64,000 bases of DNA. Source: Adenanthera pavonina (lineage: Eukaryota > Streptophyta > Magnoliopsida > Fabales > Fabaceae). Every line of letters starts with the position of its first letter. Positions within the stretch are counted from its first letter, which is position 1. The position numbers were made by a program, and so were the translations under genes. The DNA lies in contig JAIVEN010000014.1 of the NCBI GenBank assembly GCA_026686845.1, positions 31,766,001 to 31,830,000 on the forward strand. Reading direction: 5' to 3'. The notes below the pieces were generated by a model. That model did not search any database and had not been told where the DNA came from. It saw only the letters and a program-made list of their open reading frames with translations. Shown here piece after piece: positions 33,690-43,058 of the stretch.

Positions 33690-34271
33690 ATGTTGTCAAC
33701 ATCGAATCCTCCGTGTGCAGCTTGCAAGATTCAGAGGAGGAAATGCAATCGCGATTGTGTGTTTGCGCCATATTTTCCGGCGGAAGACCTTCGTAAATTT
33801 GCTGAAGTGCACAAGGTTTTTGGCGCGAGCAATGTGGGCAAGATGCTGAGCAACCTTAATGAGGCACATCGTAGGGACGCCGTCCAATCCTTGGTTTATG
33901 AAGCGGAGGCTCGCCTCCGAGACCCGGTTTATGGTTGCACGGGTCTCATCTCCGTCCTGCAACACCAGATGGAGCGGCTGGAGATTGAACTACTCGACGC
34001 CAGAAAACAACTCGCCGCCTATATGGGTCGTCGGTTCTTGGTTCCCATTTTGCGACCACGTGAATCGTCTGGCCTCAGTCAGATCTCACTGAACCCCAAC
34101 CACATTGTGGGACTCAATGGGCTAAATGGTGGTGGCGGCAGCGGCGGGTACCATGGTGCTGATCTGACAAGTGGGCCCCACATACCCGCGGGGTCACTCT
34201 CTCTTGACAGCATGGTGTTGATGCGCCAGAAAATCATGAGGGTGACAATGATGACCAGGAGCCTGTCTTGA
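33690..34271 (+). CDS. LOB-domain (LBD) transcription factor, class I, 193 aa
   Basis: This is a plant-specific nuclear DNA-binding protein. The LOB domain fills residues 8-108. The zinc-finger-like C block is CX2CX6CX3C with C9, C12, C19 and C23. The GAS block contains FGAS (residues 44-47), and the invariant DPVYGC is at 78-83. The leucine-zipper-like motif LX6LX3LX6L is perfect (L90, L97, L101, L108), which places it in class I. The tail (109-193) is Gly/Ser-rich and not recognised. The single coding exon is uninterrupted. The start is the first ATG after the predicted 5'UTR intron and leaves seven residues before the first block, as is usual. Class I LBD proteins regulate organ boundaries, lateral organs and roots, but which one this is cannot be decided here. 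A decayed duplicate lies at 38040-39500. Confidence 0.95.
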   Translation: MLSTSNPPCAACKIQRRKCNRDCVFAPYFPAEDLRKFAEVHKVFGASNVGKMLSNLNEAHRRDAVQSLVYEAEARLRDPVYGCTGLISVLQHQMERLEIELLDARKQLAAYMGRRFLVPILRPRESSGLSQISLNPNHIVGLNGLNGGGGSGGYHGADLTSGPHIPAGSLSLDSMVLMRQKIMRVTMMTRSLS

Positions 34272-34331
34272 ATAGCAGTTTTGGATTTGGTTCTACTTTC
34301 GTATTATCTATTTTTATGATCTGAGAAGAAC

Positions 34332-34396
34332 ATATATATATATATATATATATATATACGTGTGTGTGTGTGTGCGCGCGCGCGCGCGCCGCGCGC
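34332..34396. repeat. Compound (TA)n-(TG)n-(CG)n microsatellite
   Basis: About 65 bp of nearly pure alternating pyrimidine-purine sequence: TA units, then TG units, then CG units. It lies 60 bp after the LBD stop codon, probably in the 3'UTR. Sequences of this type can adopt Z-DNA, and the TA half can melt or form cruciforms. Confidence 0.9.
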
Positions 34397-34606
34397 TTTG
34401 GATAAGAATCTAGCAATCTTAACATTCAGAAACTTTACTTTGTCACTGTTAGTTTTGGGCCTTGGACCTAAGGTTTTGTTTGTGTGGTCATATATATTAG
34501 AGAACAAATGACATTTCAGCACATGCGCATTGACATGTAGAATGAGCATTGAGAATAAAATTGCCAAACTTGCTTCGTGCTTCATTTTTCAAAAGCAATA
34601 CACACA

Positions 34607-35076
34607 TAGTACTGTCAAAATTGGGCCGGTCCATCTCCGGCCGGGCCAAAATGCCCAATTTGACAAACGGGCTTAGAAAACTAAGCCCAAGCCCGAGGGA
34701 TCGGGCCTATGGGCCGACCTGCGGGCTTTCTTTAATTTTTAATTTTTTTTATGTTTTTTTTATATTTTTTATGTTTTTTTAATAAATTTTTTTATACAAT
34801 TATTTAAATTAATATAACTAATTATCATTATAATTCATCAAAAACTAATATAATATTTAAATTTAACAATTTATATATCACTAATTAATAAAATAATATG
34901 TATTTTTTAATATTTTAAACAAAAAAAAAAGTCTCGGGCTTTCGGGCCTACCGGTCACGGGCCAGGCTCAAAAAGTCCGGATTATGTATTTGCTCCCGAA
35001 ATTGAGACTTGAGCCCACTTATTTTTTTGGGCTTTTCGGGCTGGCCCGTCAGGCTTGACCCATTTTGACGGCTCTA
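34607..35076. mobile_element. hAT-type MITE, 470 bp
   Basis: The terminal inverted repeats are imperfect: left TAGTACTGTCAAAATTGGGC, right (reversed) TAGAGCCGTCAAAATGGGTC. The 8-bp target-site duplication is TACACACA (34599-34606 and 35077-35084). The ends are GC-rich with GGGCC phrases and the core is AT-rich. TAG ends and an 8-bp duplication are typical of hAT elements. There is no coding capacity. Confidence 0.88.
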
Positions 35077-35084
35077 TACACACA

Positions 35085-35723
35085 CATATACATACGAATT
35101 AGAATTAAATTTCGACCTTTTTTTTGGCCAGAATTTCCACGCTTTCTAATTAATGCTCTCCAAAAATCTTTACTTCTTCAACATATTCTTATTTAAAGAG
35201 GAAAAAAAGTATTTCTAATTTTTATGTGAACATAGTCTTTTTAAAATTGGTTTATATGTTTTTAGCGCATTCATACAGTACTTCGTATTTATTATTACTT
35301 TTATTTATATTTTTTTTATATATAGTTTATTTTATTAGGTTAAAGACACATGATTTTTTTATACCAAACCTTTTGATTTTTGGAAACCACGTTAAATTTC
35401 AACTAATTTAAATTGAGTTTGACAGAATGGTAATATTTAGTTCTAAAAGAGGTTGTCTTTGTACAATTATATATAAATCCGACAGAAAAAGTCAAGTACA
35501 CGGCTCATGAAAAAAGTAGGTCATATATATATATATATATATTCATGCTTTCTGATAAACTCAAAAGAGGTAGTGATCATCTTTTAGAAGAGAAAAGAAG
35601 AGAGTAATTTATTAGATCTTTTGAAATGGGTTTTGCATGCAATTGGACATGATTGTCTATATATTATTAAACTAGACAAAACCACTTAATGTAATAACTC
35701 ATTTACATACACTTTTTTTTTTC
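35085..35723. other. Intergenic DNA, no gene seen
   Basis: AT-rich, with a (TA)n run at 35525-35542. No ORF with a recognisable product. Confidence 0.6.
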
Positions 35724-35807
35724 ATATGGCAACAATGAAAACATGTACCCATTTTTTGCCGGAACAGTTTTTAACTCTATGGCTACATGTTTTCATTGTT
35801 GCCATAT
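35724..35807. repeat. Perfect 24-bp hairpin
   Basis: The arms 35724-35747 and 35784-35807 are exact reverse complements (ATATGGCAACAATGAAAACA... and its reverse), with a 36-base loop. Similarity continues with mismatches for about ten bases on each side. It could be a foldback transposon scar or a small-RNA precursor. The phrase GGCAACAG just after it also occurs in the neighbouring foldback element. Confidence 0.8.
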
Positions 35808-36009
35808 ACAAAAAATGTAGGCAACAGTTTTTTGGCGTAAAGTTAATTGGCATTTAATAATGATGCCTCTAAAGTATTCTACTTGTTAGTATAGAGTAAT
35901 ATTTAATAAATATATATTTATAATTGAATATTTGAGAAAAATATTTCTTCCTAAACTAACACAATGAGATCAAGCTTGATACCTCTTTATAAAAAATAAA
36001 TTCATCTAC
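35808..36009. other. Short intergenic stretch
   Basis: No gene seen. Contains AGGCAACAGTTTTTTGGCG near 35818, a phrase related to the foldback element next to it. Confidence 0.5.
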
Positions 36010-36529
36010 CACTTTATCATAATAATTTCAACTTAGGGCAATAGTTAATTTTGTAACAAGTATAAAAGTGTTGCCTAAGTTATAAATAAGCAATAATTTT
36101 CTTAGTGTAACTATTAGTCTTAAATTAAAAAAAATAAATATTAAGTAACGCTTAAAAATTGTTGCCTAAAATAATATAGGCAATGGTTTTATTGTATGAT
36201 ATTATTTAAATAGACAACAAACAATATTTGTTGCCTACTGAGAAAACTATTCCCATTGATGGTAGGCAACAGTTTACCAGCATCGCATAAATAGGAAAGT
36301 TATAGGCAATAAGTATTGTTTGTTGCCTATTTTAATAATAGAAAATAACAACTAAAAAACTATTATATATTTTATTTTAAACAACAGTTTTTAAGTATTA
36401 CTTAATATTGATTCTTTAAAGTTATGACTAATATTATAGTAAAAAAATTATTATTTATTCATATTTTAGGCAATACTTTTATACCTATTAAAAAATTAAC
36501 TGTTGTCATGGAATAAAAAGTTTGTAGTG
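36010..36529. mobile_element. Degenerate CACTA-like foldback MITE, about 520 bp
   Basis: The right end reads TTTGTAGTG (CACTACAAA on the other strand), the CACTA end. The left end CACTTTATC is decayed. The two halves are long imperfect inverted repeats. For example GCAATAGTTAATTTT near 36038 pairs with AAAAATTAACTGTTGTC near 36490, and TTGTTGCC motifs pair across the centre near 36250. No target-site duplication is left. Confidence 0.6.
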
Positions 36530-36904
36530 ATAATCATACAAATATATATCTAGTTATACTTGAAGTCGGAGTAACTAATAATTTTACGTAAATGAGTATG
36601 AAATAATAATACACATTTACGTAAGCTTTTAAAAACCCATTCGACATGTCAAATGGGTCAGTCCCTAGCAACTCTAATAAATAGGAAAATAATCCCTATA
36701 CAACTTGTGCATATAAAAATGGAAATAAAAGCAAAAAATCTTTTACAATTAAAAAAAAACTTAATTATGGGAAAGTCAGCAAGAAACCAATATACAATAG
36801 GAAATTCTTACAGGTTAAGAAATTCTAAAAGTCATGAATCAAAAAAAAATCTGGTCAAGAAAAATATATCAGAAAAAAAGAGAAAAGAAATTCTAGAAGT
36901 TAGA
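36530..36904. repeat. Start of the duplicated LBD upstream segment
   Basis: From about 36640 it matches 31430-31690 (AAATAGGAAAATAAT, GGAAAGTCA, GGAAATTCT, AAGAAATTCTA), which marks the left part of the LBD segmental duplication. An open frame at 36653-36940 has no recognisable product and its counterpart at 31.5 kb is not open. Confidence 0.5.
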
Positions 36905-37757
36905 CGGAATATAACACAAAATGCAATTGCAAATCTGTAATAATATATAGAATTTCCTTTTTAAATTATCAGATCAATCAACTACACTGTCTGATAGAAA
37001 GAATTATATTCACAAAAAGAAAAAATCATTACTTAAATGGATAACATCTTCCAGAATATGTAATACGATAAGCTCTTGCCTCAGTTAATTAAGAGTATTA
37101 TTGGGTCTTTTTTTCTCCCTATAAGTAAAAAAAATACTACTAGCACGAGACAACTTATACCATATGTAAAGCGCTGGCCCAAAACAATATAAATATACAA
37201 ATAGAGCACTTCTTTCCAATTTTTGTTCACTCAATAATTAATTTATTCACTGCAAAAATTCATTTCCTCGTGAGCACTTAATAGTTTTGTGGCATGGTAA
37301 ACAAATCTAAGATTCTACCACGTACGTAATCCCTCATATGATTTTTCTTATTTGACGAATATGAAATATAAATATATATATATATATTTTTTATATTTTA
37401 TCACATGGTATCTTAGGTTTATTATTCTCCCCAAACTAATTCAGACCCCGCTGTGTAGAATCTTACAGTGGCTCACGGGTATCAATGAAAATACTTTTTT
37501 GAGGCTTTAATTTTTTTAACTCTACTACACTCCTCAGGAATTAAAATCTTGACCCTTGAAAAATACTGATCAAGCCCTTACCACTTGACCAGTCCATTGG
37601 TGGAATATATATTATTATTCGAAAGGGTTTTACAATTATATTCAGTATTAAATTAAATAATTTTGGAAATGAATTGAACTTGATTTTGCGAGTGCGTGGT
37701 GTTTTAGTTTGGAAAACCTTCGAGAAGCTTCATTCCATTCATTTGGATATATATATA
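36905..37757. repeat. LBD upstream module, copy 3, with insertion
   Basis: This third copy of the module seen at 32085 and 32641 contains AACATCTTCCAGAATATG, CAATAATTAATTTATT, ATTTGACGAATATG and AATTTTGGAAATGAATTG. It differs by roughly 225 extra bases at about 37376-37605, between the two halves of the GAATAT...ATTATTATTCG phrase. The origin of that insert is not recognised. Confidence 0.7.
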
Positions 37758-37759
37758 TA

Positions 37760-38015
37760 CTCCCTTCGGTCCCATTTATAAGATATTATCTTAAAAATTT
37801 GCTTGGTTCTATTTATAAAGTGTTGTATTATTTTTTTATTTGAATTTTTTTTACCCTTTATTTAATAACTTTTTTATCTCATAAATTATTTCATTTTTTA
37901 ATTAATAGGGTAAGATTGAAAGTTTATACTTTTTTTTATAAATTCAAAAATATAATTATATCTCTTTATTACCTGTGTAATGAAAAATAAGATTTTATAA
38001 ATTAGATCGGAGAAA
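37760..38015. mobile_element. Stowaway-type (Tc1/mariner) MITE, 256 bp
   Basis: The left end CTCCCTTCGGTCCC after TA and the right end GATCGGAGAAA before TA form the Stowaway terminal repeats. Inside them ATTTATAAGATATTAT pairs with ATAAGATTTTATAAAT. The TA target sits in the (TA)n run that corresponds to the LBD core promoter. The insertion therefore split the promoter of the duplicated copy; the intact gene lacks it. Confidence 0.85.
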
Positions 38016-38017
38016 TA

Positions 38018-39500
38018 TATATATTGCCTCTTCTGTTTCAGTGCGACAGCGAAGATCCCAACATCGATCATCGTCTAGGTAAGTGCCTCCTCTTCTCAAG
38101 GTTCAAGAATTGGATTATCATTTTTTTCACTTTCTTTAATTAATCTGTTTTCTGTTTTTCTGGCCAAGAATTGGATTATCATTTAAATACTAGAGTTTTG
38201 AATCTGACTTTGATGAATAAACTATACAGACTGGTTCGGCTATAAGCCGCGTTTCTCACAAAAAAATAATAAAAAAAGACGTTTTGAATCTGACTTTTCT
38301 CACAATCCGTGTCTTCTCGTTTTGTGAAGTTTAAATATTTGCGCTTCGTGTTTATTTTTTGCCAACACTGTTTGATAATTATAAATTATAAAATACTATT
38401 TCTCTATTGTGTTCCTAATGTACGTTGTTTTTCTATTAGTTGGAAGAATATTCAGTAAAAAAATACTATTTCTCTGTTAAATTAGTATAATAATATTAAT
38501 GATACTATTTTTTTGGGATCAGTGTCTCATGAATTTTGTTTCTATTTTGCAACAATAGAGAGATGGAATCAAAGAATGTCGTTGATGTAGAATCGTCCAT
38601 AAAGGCAGAAATACACGCAAAGAGGCTCATGAATTTTAATTTTATTTCGCTGATAGTTGAAGCCGCTTGATTATAGTCCTCTTTTATTACAATAACTCTT
38701 CTGAATGATTTATTTTAGTGATTATTGACTCCGTCTATTATGGTACCTTCATTAGACTTTGGAATATGTGATTTTTTTTTTTTTAAGATTTAGGTTTTTC
38801 TCAACTTGTGAAGGAGTCCAATTTGTTCATAATCATCTTTTCTTCCTAGCTTTTATCTTGGATCTTTTTCATCTTTGTTGCCATTAAATTAGAATCCTCT
38901 AGTAGACACACAAGTAGTATACATGATAGAAATCTTCAAATTGAAGGATCCAGTGAAGCCTCCCAAGCTGATTTCATTGTCCCTAACCTGGGAAATGCAA
39001 GGTTAAATGCAGATAGTCCACAAAATCAGCTTGCATCTCCTAGCTTATGGACAATTAAATCGGTTTGGGAGCCTTCATTTGATCCTTCAACATGAAGATT
39101 TCTGTCATGTATTCTAACTCTGTATCTGCTGCTAGACTTTTGATTTAATGGCCACGAAGATGAGAAAGATCTTGAAGCTAGGAAGAGAAGATGATGACCA
39201 ATAAACAACTTGAATTCCTTCACAACTGAGAAAACCTGAATCATTAAAAGAAATCACATCTTTCAAAATCTAGTGGAAGTTACCATAATTGATGGAGTCA
39301 GTAATTACTAAAGTAGATCACTTAGAAGAGTTGATGCAATAAAAGAAGACTATAGTCAAGCAGCTTCAACTATCTATGAACTAAGGATATTGAAGATAAT
39401 GAGGTGCATCGTACATAGGGATGCCGGATGCCATCAATCCTAGGTTTATGAAGCAGAGGCCTACCTCTGAGAGCCGGTCTACAGTTGCGCAACTTGGTGA
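38018..39500 (+). pseudogene. Decayed duplicate of the LBD gene
   Basis: The leader (TTTCAGTGCGACAG ... CATCGTCTAG) and the donor GTAAGT near 38080 match the intact gene's leader. The 5'UTR intron is recognisable (TGTTTGATAATTATAAATTATAAAATA, ATGTACGTTGTTTTTCTA, ATATTCAGT). A start-region remnant AAGAATGTCGTTGATG lies near 38570. About 800 bp later, 39400-39500 matches the intact gene's coding bases 33858-33945 (GGTTTATGAAGCAGAGGCC), with small insertions and no open frame. The zinc-finger block is lost. Unrelated sequence, including an inverted duplication, fills the middle. Confidence 0.8.
38895..39140. repeat. Inverted duplication of an exon-like segment
   Basis: The left arm (about 38895-38990) and right arm (about 39045-39140) are reverse complements at roughly three bases in four. 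Both arms read as the same peptide when read outward to inward: DRNLQIEGSSEASQADFIV on plus and DRNLHVEGSNEGSQTDLIV on minus. The protein is not recognised. This looks like a captured exon copied in inverted orientation. Confidence 0.7.
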
Positions 39501-40254
39501 TTATGAATGATTTTACTGGAATACATCACTTGGAATCTTAGTTTCTGCTCAGCCAAGAATCTTAGAGCACTTAACAAAACCAGTTTTCTTTCTTTTTTTT
39601 TTTTGACATAGAAAAGTAACAATTAGATATGTTTTTCCTTTCATCATCTAGATCCCATGTTGAATACTTTGAACAGCATTCTATTATTTTCTAGCCCCTC
39701 ACAAGATTCATTAAACCAATTAAGCATTTTAGAATAGCATTGTACTAGCTTTTCACACTCAATAAAGCCAGAAACAAAACTTACTCATTAGCACTAAATA
39801 AAACTGTAAAAATGCTGCCAAGAGAAAGAAAACGAAACCATAATAAGTGTGTGGATGCCGTAGATACTTGCCTCAACAGGAACCTTCATTAGACACAAAG
39901 AAACAATCTTGAGGCTTGCCATTTGCCTCCAAAAATTATGCAGAAGGAAAGTTGTATATATCTGAAACACAAAGAAATGAAGAAGAACTGGGATTAATGA
40001 GTTACACTAAGGTATTCCTTACCCTAGCAATTTCTTCAGACTTTCCTATATGGTTTGGGTTGTTTATATCTGAAACATCATCATATATGGTTTGGGTTGA
40101 TTGATACTGAGTTGAGTGAATGATCTCTCCTCTGTTTGGTTTGATCATATAAGAAACTGAAATAAAAGAAAATTAAGATATTGAAGCTTGAGTAATATCT
40201 TCATATTCTAGTGGATTTAAAGTAAATTTTCATATGTTCTCTTCTTGTTGCCAT
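39501..40254. other. Intergenic DNA, no gene seen
   Basis: An open stretch at 39916-40104 has no recognisable product. A T-run lies at 39593-39603. Nothing else is supported. Confidence 0.5.
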
Positions 40255-41093
40255 AAAAGCTGTCAAGGAAGGTGCTACTGCAGAAGGAATGAAAGTGAGA
40301 GACTATGTTTGGCATGGTCATGACCCTACATCAGTTGCAATAATGTCAGAGGTAACTCACTGAACTTTTTATCTTCAGTTTCTGTAACGTGTTTCTGTTG
40401 CCTGGATTAAACAAGAAAGAGTAGAGAAATAAGAGGAAATAAGAAAGTCAAGGTTTTGAGTGACATGTTTTAGTTATCACATATATATATTGGGACTAAA
40501 GAAATGGTTGATTAAAGCTAGGCCATTATATTTTTGTGATTATTTTATGAAAGTAAGTAGTTAAGCTTTGTTCTACCCATTGCAAATAGAGTATGTTCTG
40601 TTTTAGTTATCATGTTTGTTGAAATTTTGTTCTGTTTTATACCTATATTTATTTTTCCACATAAAGATAATTTTTAATTTGCTATTGTTGCCACTTTTTG
40701 TAACTAGTTTCATATTATTGGCTTGTTAGATGCTATGCTCGTCTACATCCAAGGGCTGTTAACTGCAGGAGTGTGGTCATAGTAATCTTTCATAGCTTCA
40801 AACTTTCTCCTTTTACCTATACCTTTCTTGTTAATCAAAAAGCTTTTTGTGCCTTATAAAAAAACTTTTTAATTACGTATACAAGATAAAGAAAAAAAAA
40901 TAGAGTGTTATTTGGCTGCATATAACACATATAAAGCAATGCTTCTCATATATGATGATGTTTTCTATGTTTTGATGGAACCAGGAGTCGCTACAGACCC
41001 AATATTGACAGCTGTGGTAGAAGAAAATGGAAAAATGCTTTGGATGGAGAACCATGATATCATTATCAACCTGTTGTTCATGGACAAGGTATG
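40255..41093 (+). pseudogene. Two unrecognised exon-like fragments
   Basis: Near 40263-40352 a 30-codon stretch (KEGATAEGMKVRDYVWHGHD) has coding-like composition and ends at a possible donor GAG|GTAACT. At about 40912-41088 a second open stretch (DPILTAVVEENGKMLWMENH) ends at a good donor AAG|GTATGT. No start, no further exons and no family could be identified. They may be pieces of a degraded host gene or of a captured gene. Confidence 0.35.
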
Positions 41094-42950
41094 TTAAGAG
41101 AAGTAACTTCTTATGTTTGAATTTCCTTTAAAGGATTTTATGGTCTATAGTGCCAATAAATGATATATATATGTGTGTGTGTGTGTGATATATTCTGGGA
41201 GCTACTTTTCCTTACACAAGCATAGATTTCAGCTTTCACTTCTCTTCGGTTAGATATTTCACTCAATAACGGTATGATTGAGTGAAATAAAGGGACTTGA
41301 TGTCTGAAATGAAATTTTGAATTTGAGCAATTTTTATATTATTAGGAAAATTAGTGTATAATAACTTGTCAATTTTTTTTAGCGAAAAAAAAAATTATCG
41401 ATTTTTATACCCTTTTCAAGATGTCTAAACTGCAAAATCAGATATGAAAGGGAAATTGCCTTAGTTGTCTTATCGGAAACATGGCCCTGATCAAACAAGT
41501 ATATTGTTTATGAATTGAGTTTTGCTTTACCTGCAAATTAAAGAAAGTGGCACACATGATTAATACATTGAAACTCCCTGCTGCGCGCAGCACATGCAGC
41601 GCGGAGAGAGAATGAAATATGGGCCGCACAGTATGCCCATGTGGTGCGTGAAACCAAGTGATAATACGGTGGTTGTTTGACTTGGAATGAGAAAGAAAAC
41701 GACACAAATCATGTGGCCGTTACATTGAGGTCTGTGGACGCGCTAATTCCTTGGGTTTCCAATTGCTGAAACGAACTCGAAAGTGAAAGTGATGTATTTC
41801 AAAATTTAAGCTGATACCATGATCGATTGCTTCAAAGTCAACGCAAACGATCGAAGACGTCCTTGAGGGAGTTAAAACAACAATTGAATTAATTAAATTA
41901 ACATAGATATACCAATGGTTTCTAGCTATTAGAAGGGGATTAGAGTCGTTTAAGTATAATATCTTAAGCTTCAAAGCATGGAAGAGCTCCCTTTCAGATG
42001 ATATTTGACTATATATAATTTGGTTTGAATTAGTTCGAATACAAAGTGATAATCAGGTATCGAATGGTATTACCCAAAAGAAATTGATGTAAATATTTTA
42101 AAAATTGATTTTACATTAAACTAGATGATCTAGACTTAATTTAATTTTATTATTGTTATATTTATAATATGATTTTATTTTATTAGATGCAAAATGTAAA
42201 ATAAAAATAATTTTATAACTATCACTTTTTAGAAAAATAATGTTATCATTTAAAAATCAAAATAAAAAACATTAAATTTGAAACATCTAAATTAAAATTG
42301 GATGGTAAAGATCTCATTATAGTGATAGGAACCGTGATAAGTAATGAATGAAAGTCCAAATATTATATATAACGAAAATATGTGGTTCCTTGCACAAAGT
42401 TAATATTGATGACATATGAAAAATGCAACTCTCTTTATATATATATATATATATATATATGAAAAACTCTAATAAGTACAATTATTTGTAAGTACAATAA
42501 AACTCATTTTATAAACGCTTTGTCCGCATCCAAAAGTGATTCAAACATAAAATGAAATAATGAAATACGAAGAACCGAAACTCGAAAAGAAAGACTGCGC
42601 AAGGATTGGGCCCCGCAGGTTTACTCGGTGAGGAATGAACGTGTTGGTTAAAAGCTTCGCCACAAAAAAGTGAATCAAACGCAGCGTTATTCATCTTTTC
42701 TCCATTCAGTTTGACTTAGAATACCCGACATAAAGTAACCAACGGCTTCCTTTTCTTTCTTTTTCTCTTTTCATATTCATTATATATTCATATATGTGAA
42801 TGGTTTAATTCTAATTTTATTGGCTGATCTCAGTCCCATCAACACAGTGATTAATTAATAAGCAATTCCGAATTAATTATGACTCGTTCAAAGTCCCCAG
42901 CCTCGCCTCAGATTCCACGAAGACTGTTCTTTGTCACCACCTATCCATCC
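41094..42950. other. Intergenic DNA upstream of the Nudix gene
   Basis: AT-rich, with a (TG)n run near 41171-41190 and a (TA)n run near 42438-42460. The open frames on the minus strand here (for example 41438-41707) have no recognisable product. No repeat boundaries were seen. Confidence 0.55.
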
Positions 42951-42956
42951 CTCCAT

Positions 42957-43058
42957 ACATATATATACATTTCTCCAGAAGCTTAATTTATTGCTCTCCA
43001 CACAAACATCTTCATTCCATATTTGTCTTTGTGCGTGTGTTTCTGAAATTCTTTCATC
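42957..43058 (+). promoter_or_regulatory. Nudix gene core promoter and 5'UTR (predicted)
   Basis: A TATA-like CATATATATACAT lies at 42957-42969, about 90 bp before the ATG at 43059, followed by a CT-rich leader. The distance fits a short plant 5'UTR. Confidence 0.45.

Noticed and set aside
36653..36940. Lys-rich 95-codon ORF
   Set aside because: It lies in the duplicated non-coding LBD upstream segment and the homologous sequence at 31.5 kb is not open.
41438..41707. Minus-strand 89-codon ORF
   Set aside because: No recognisable motif, no splice or promoter context, composition not coding-like.
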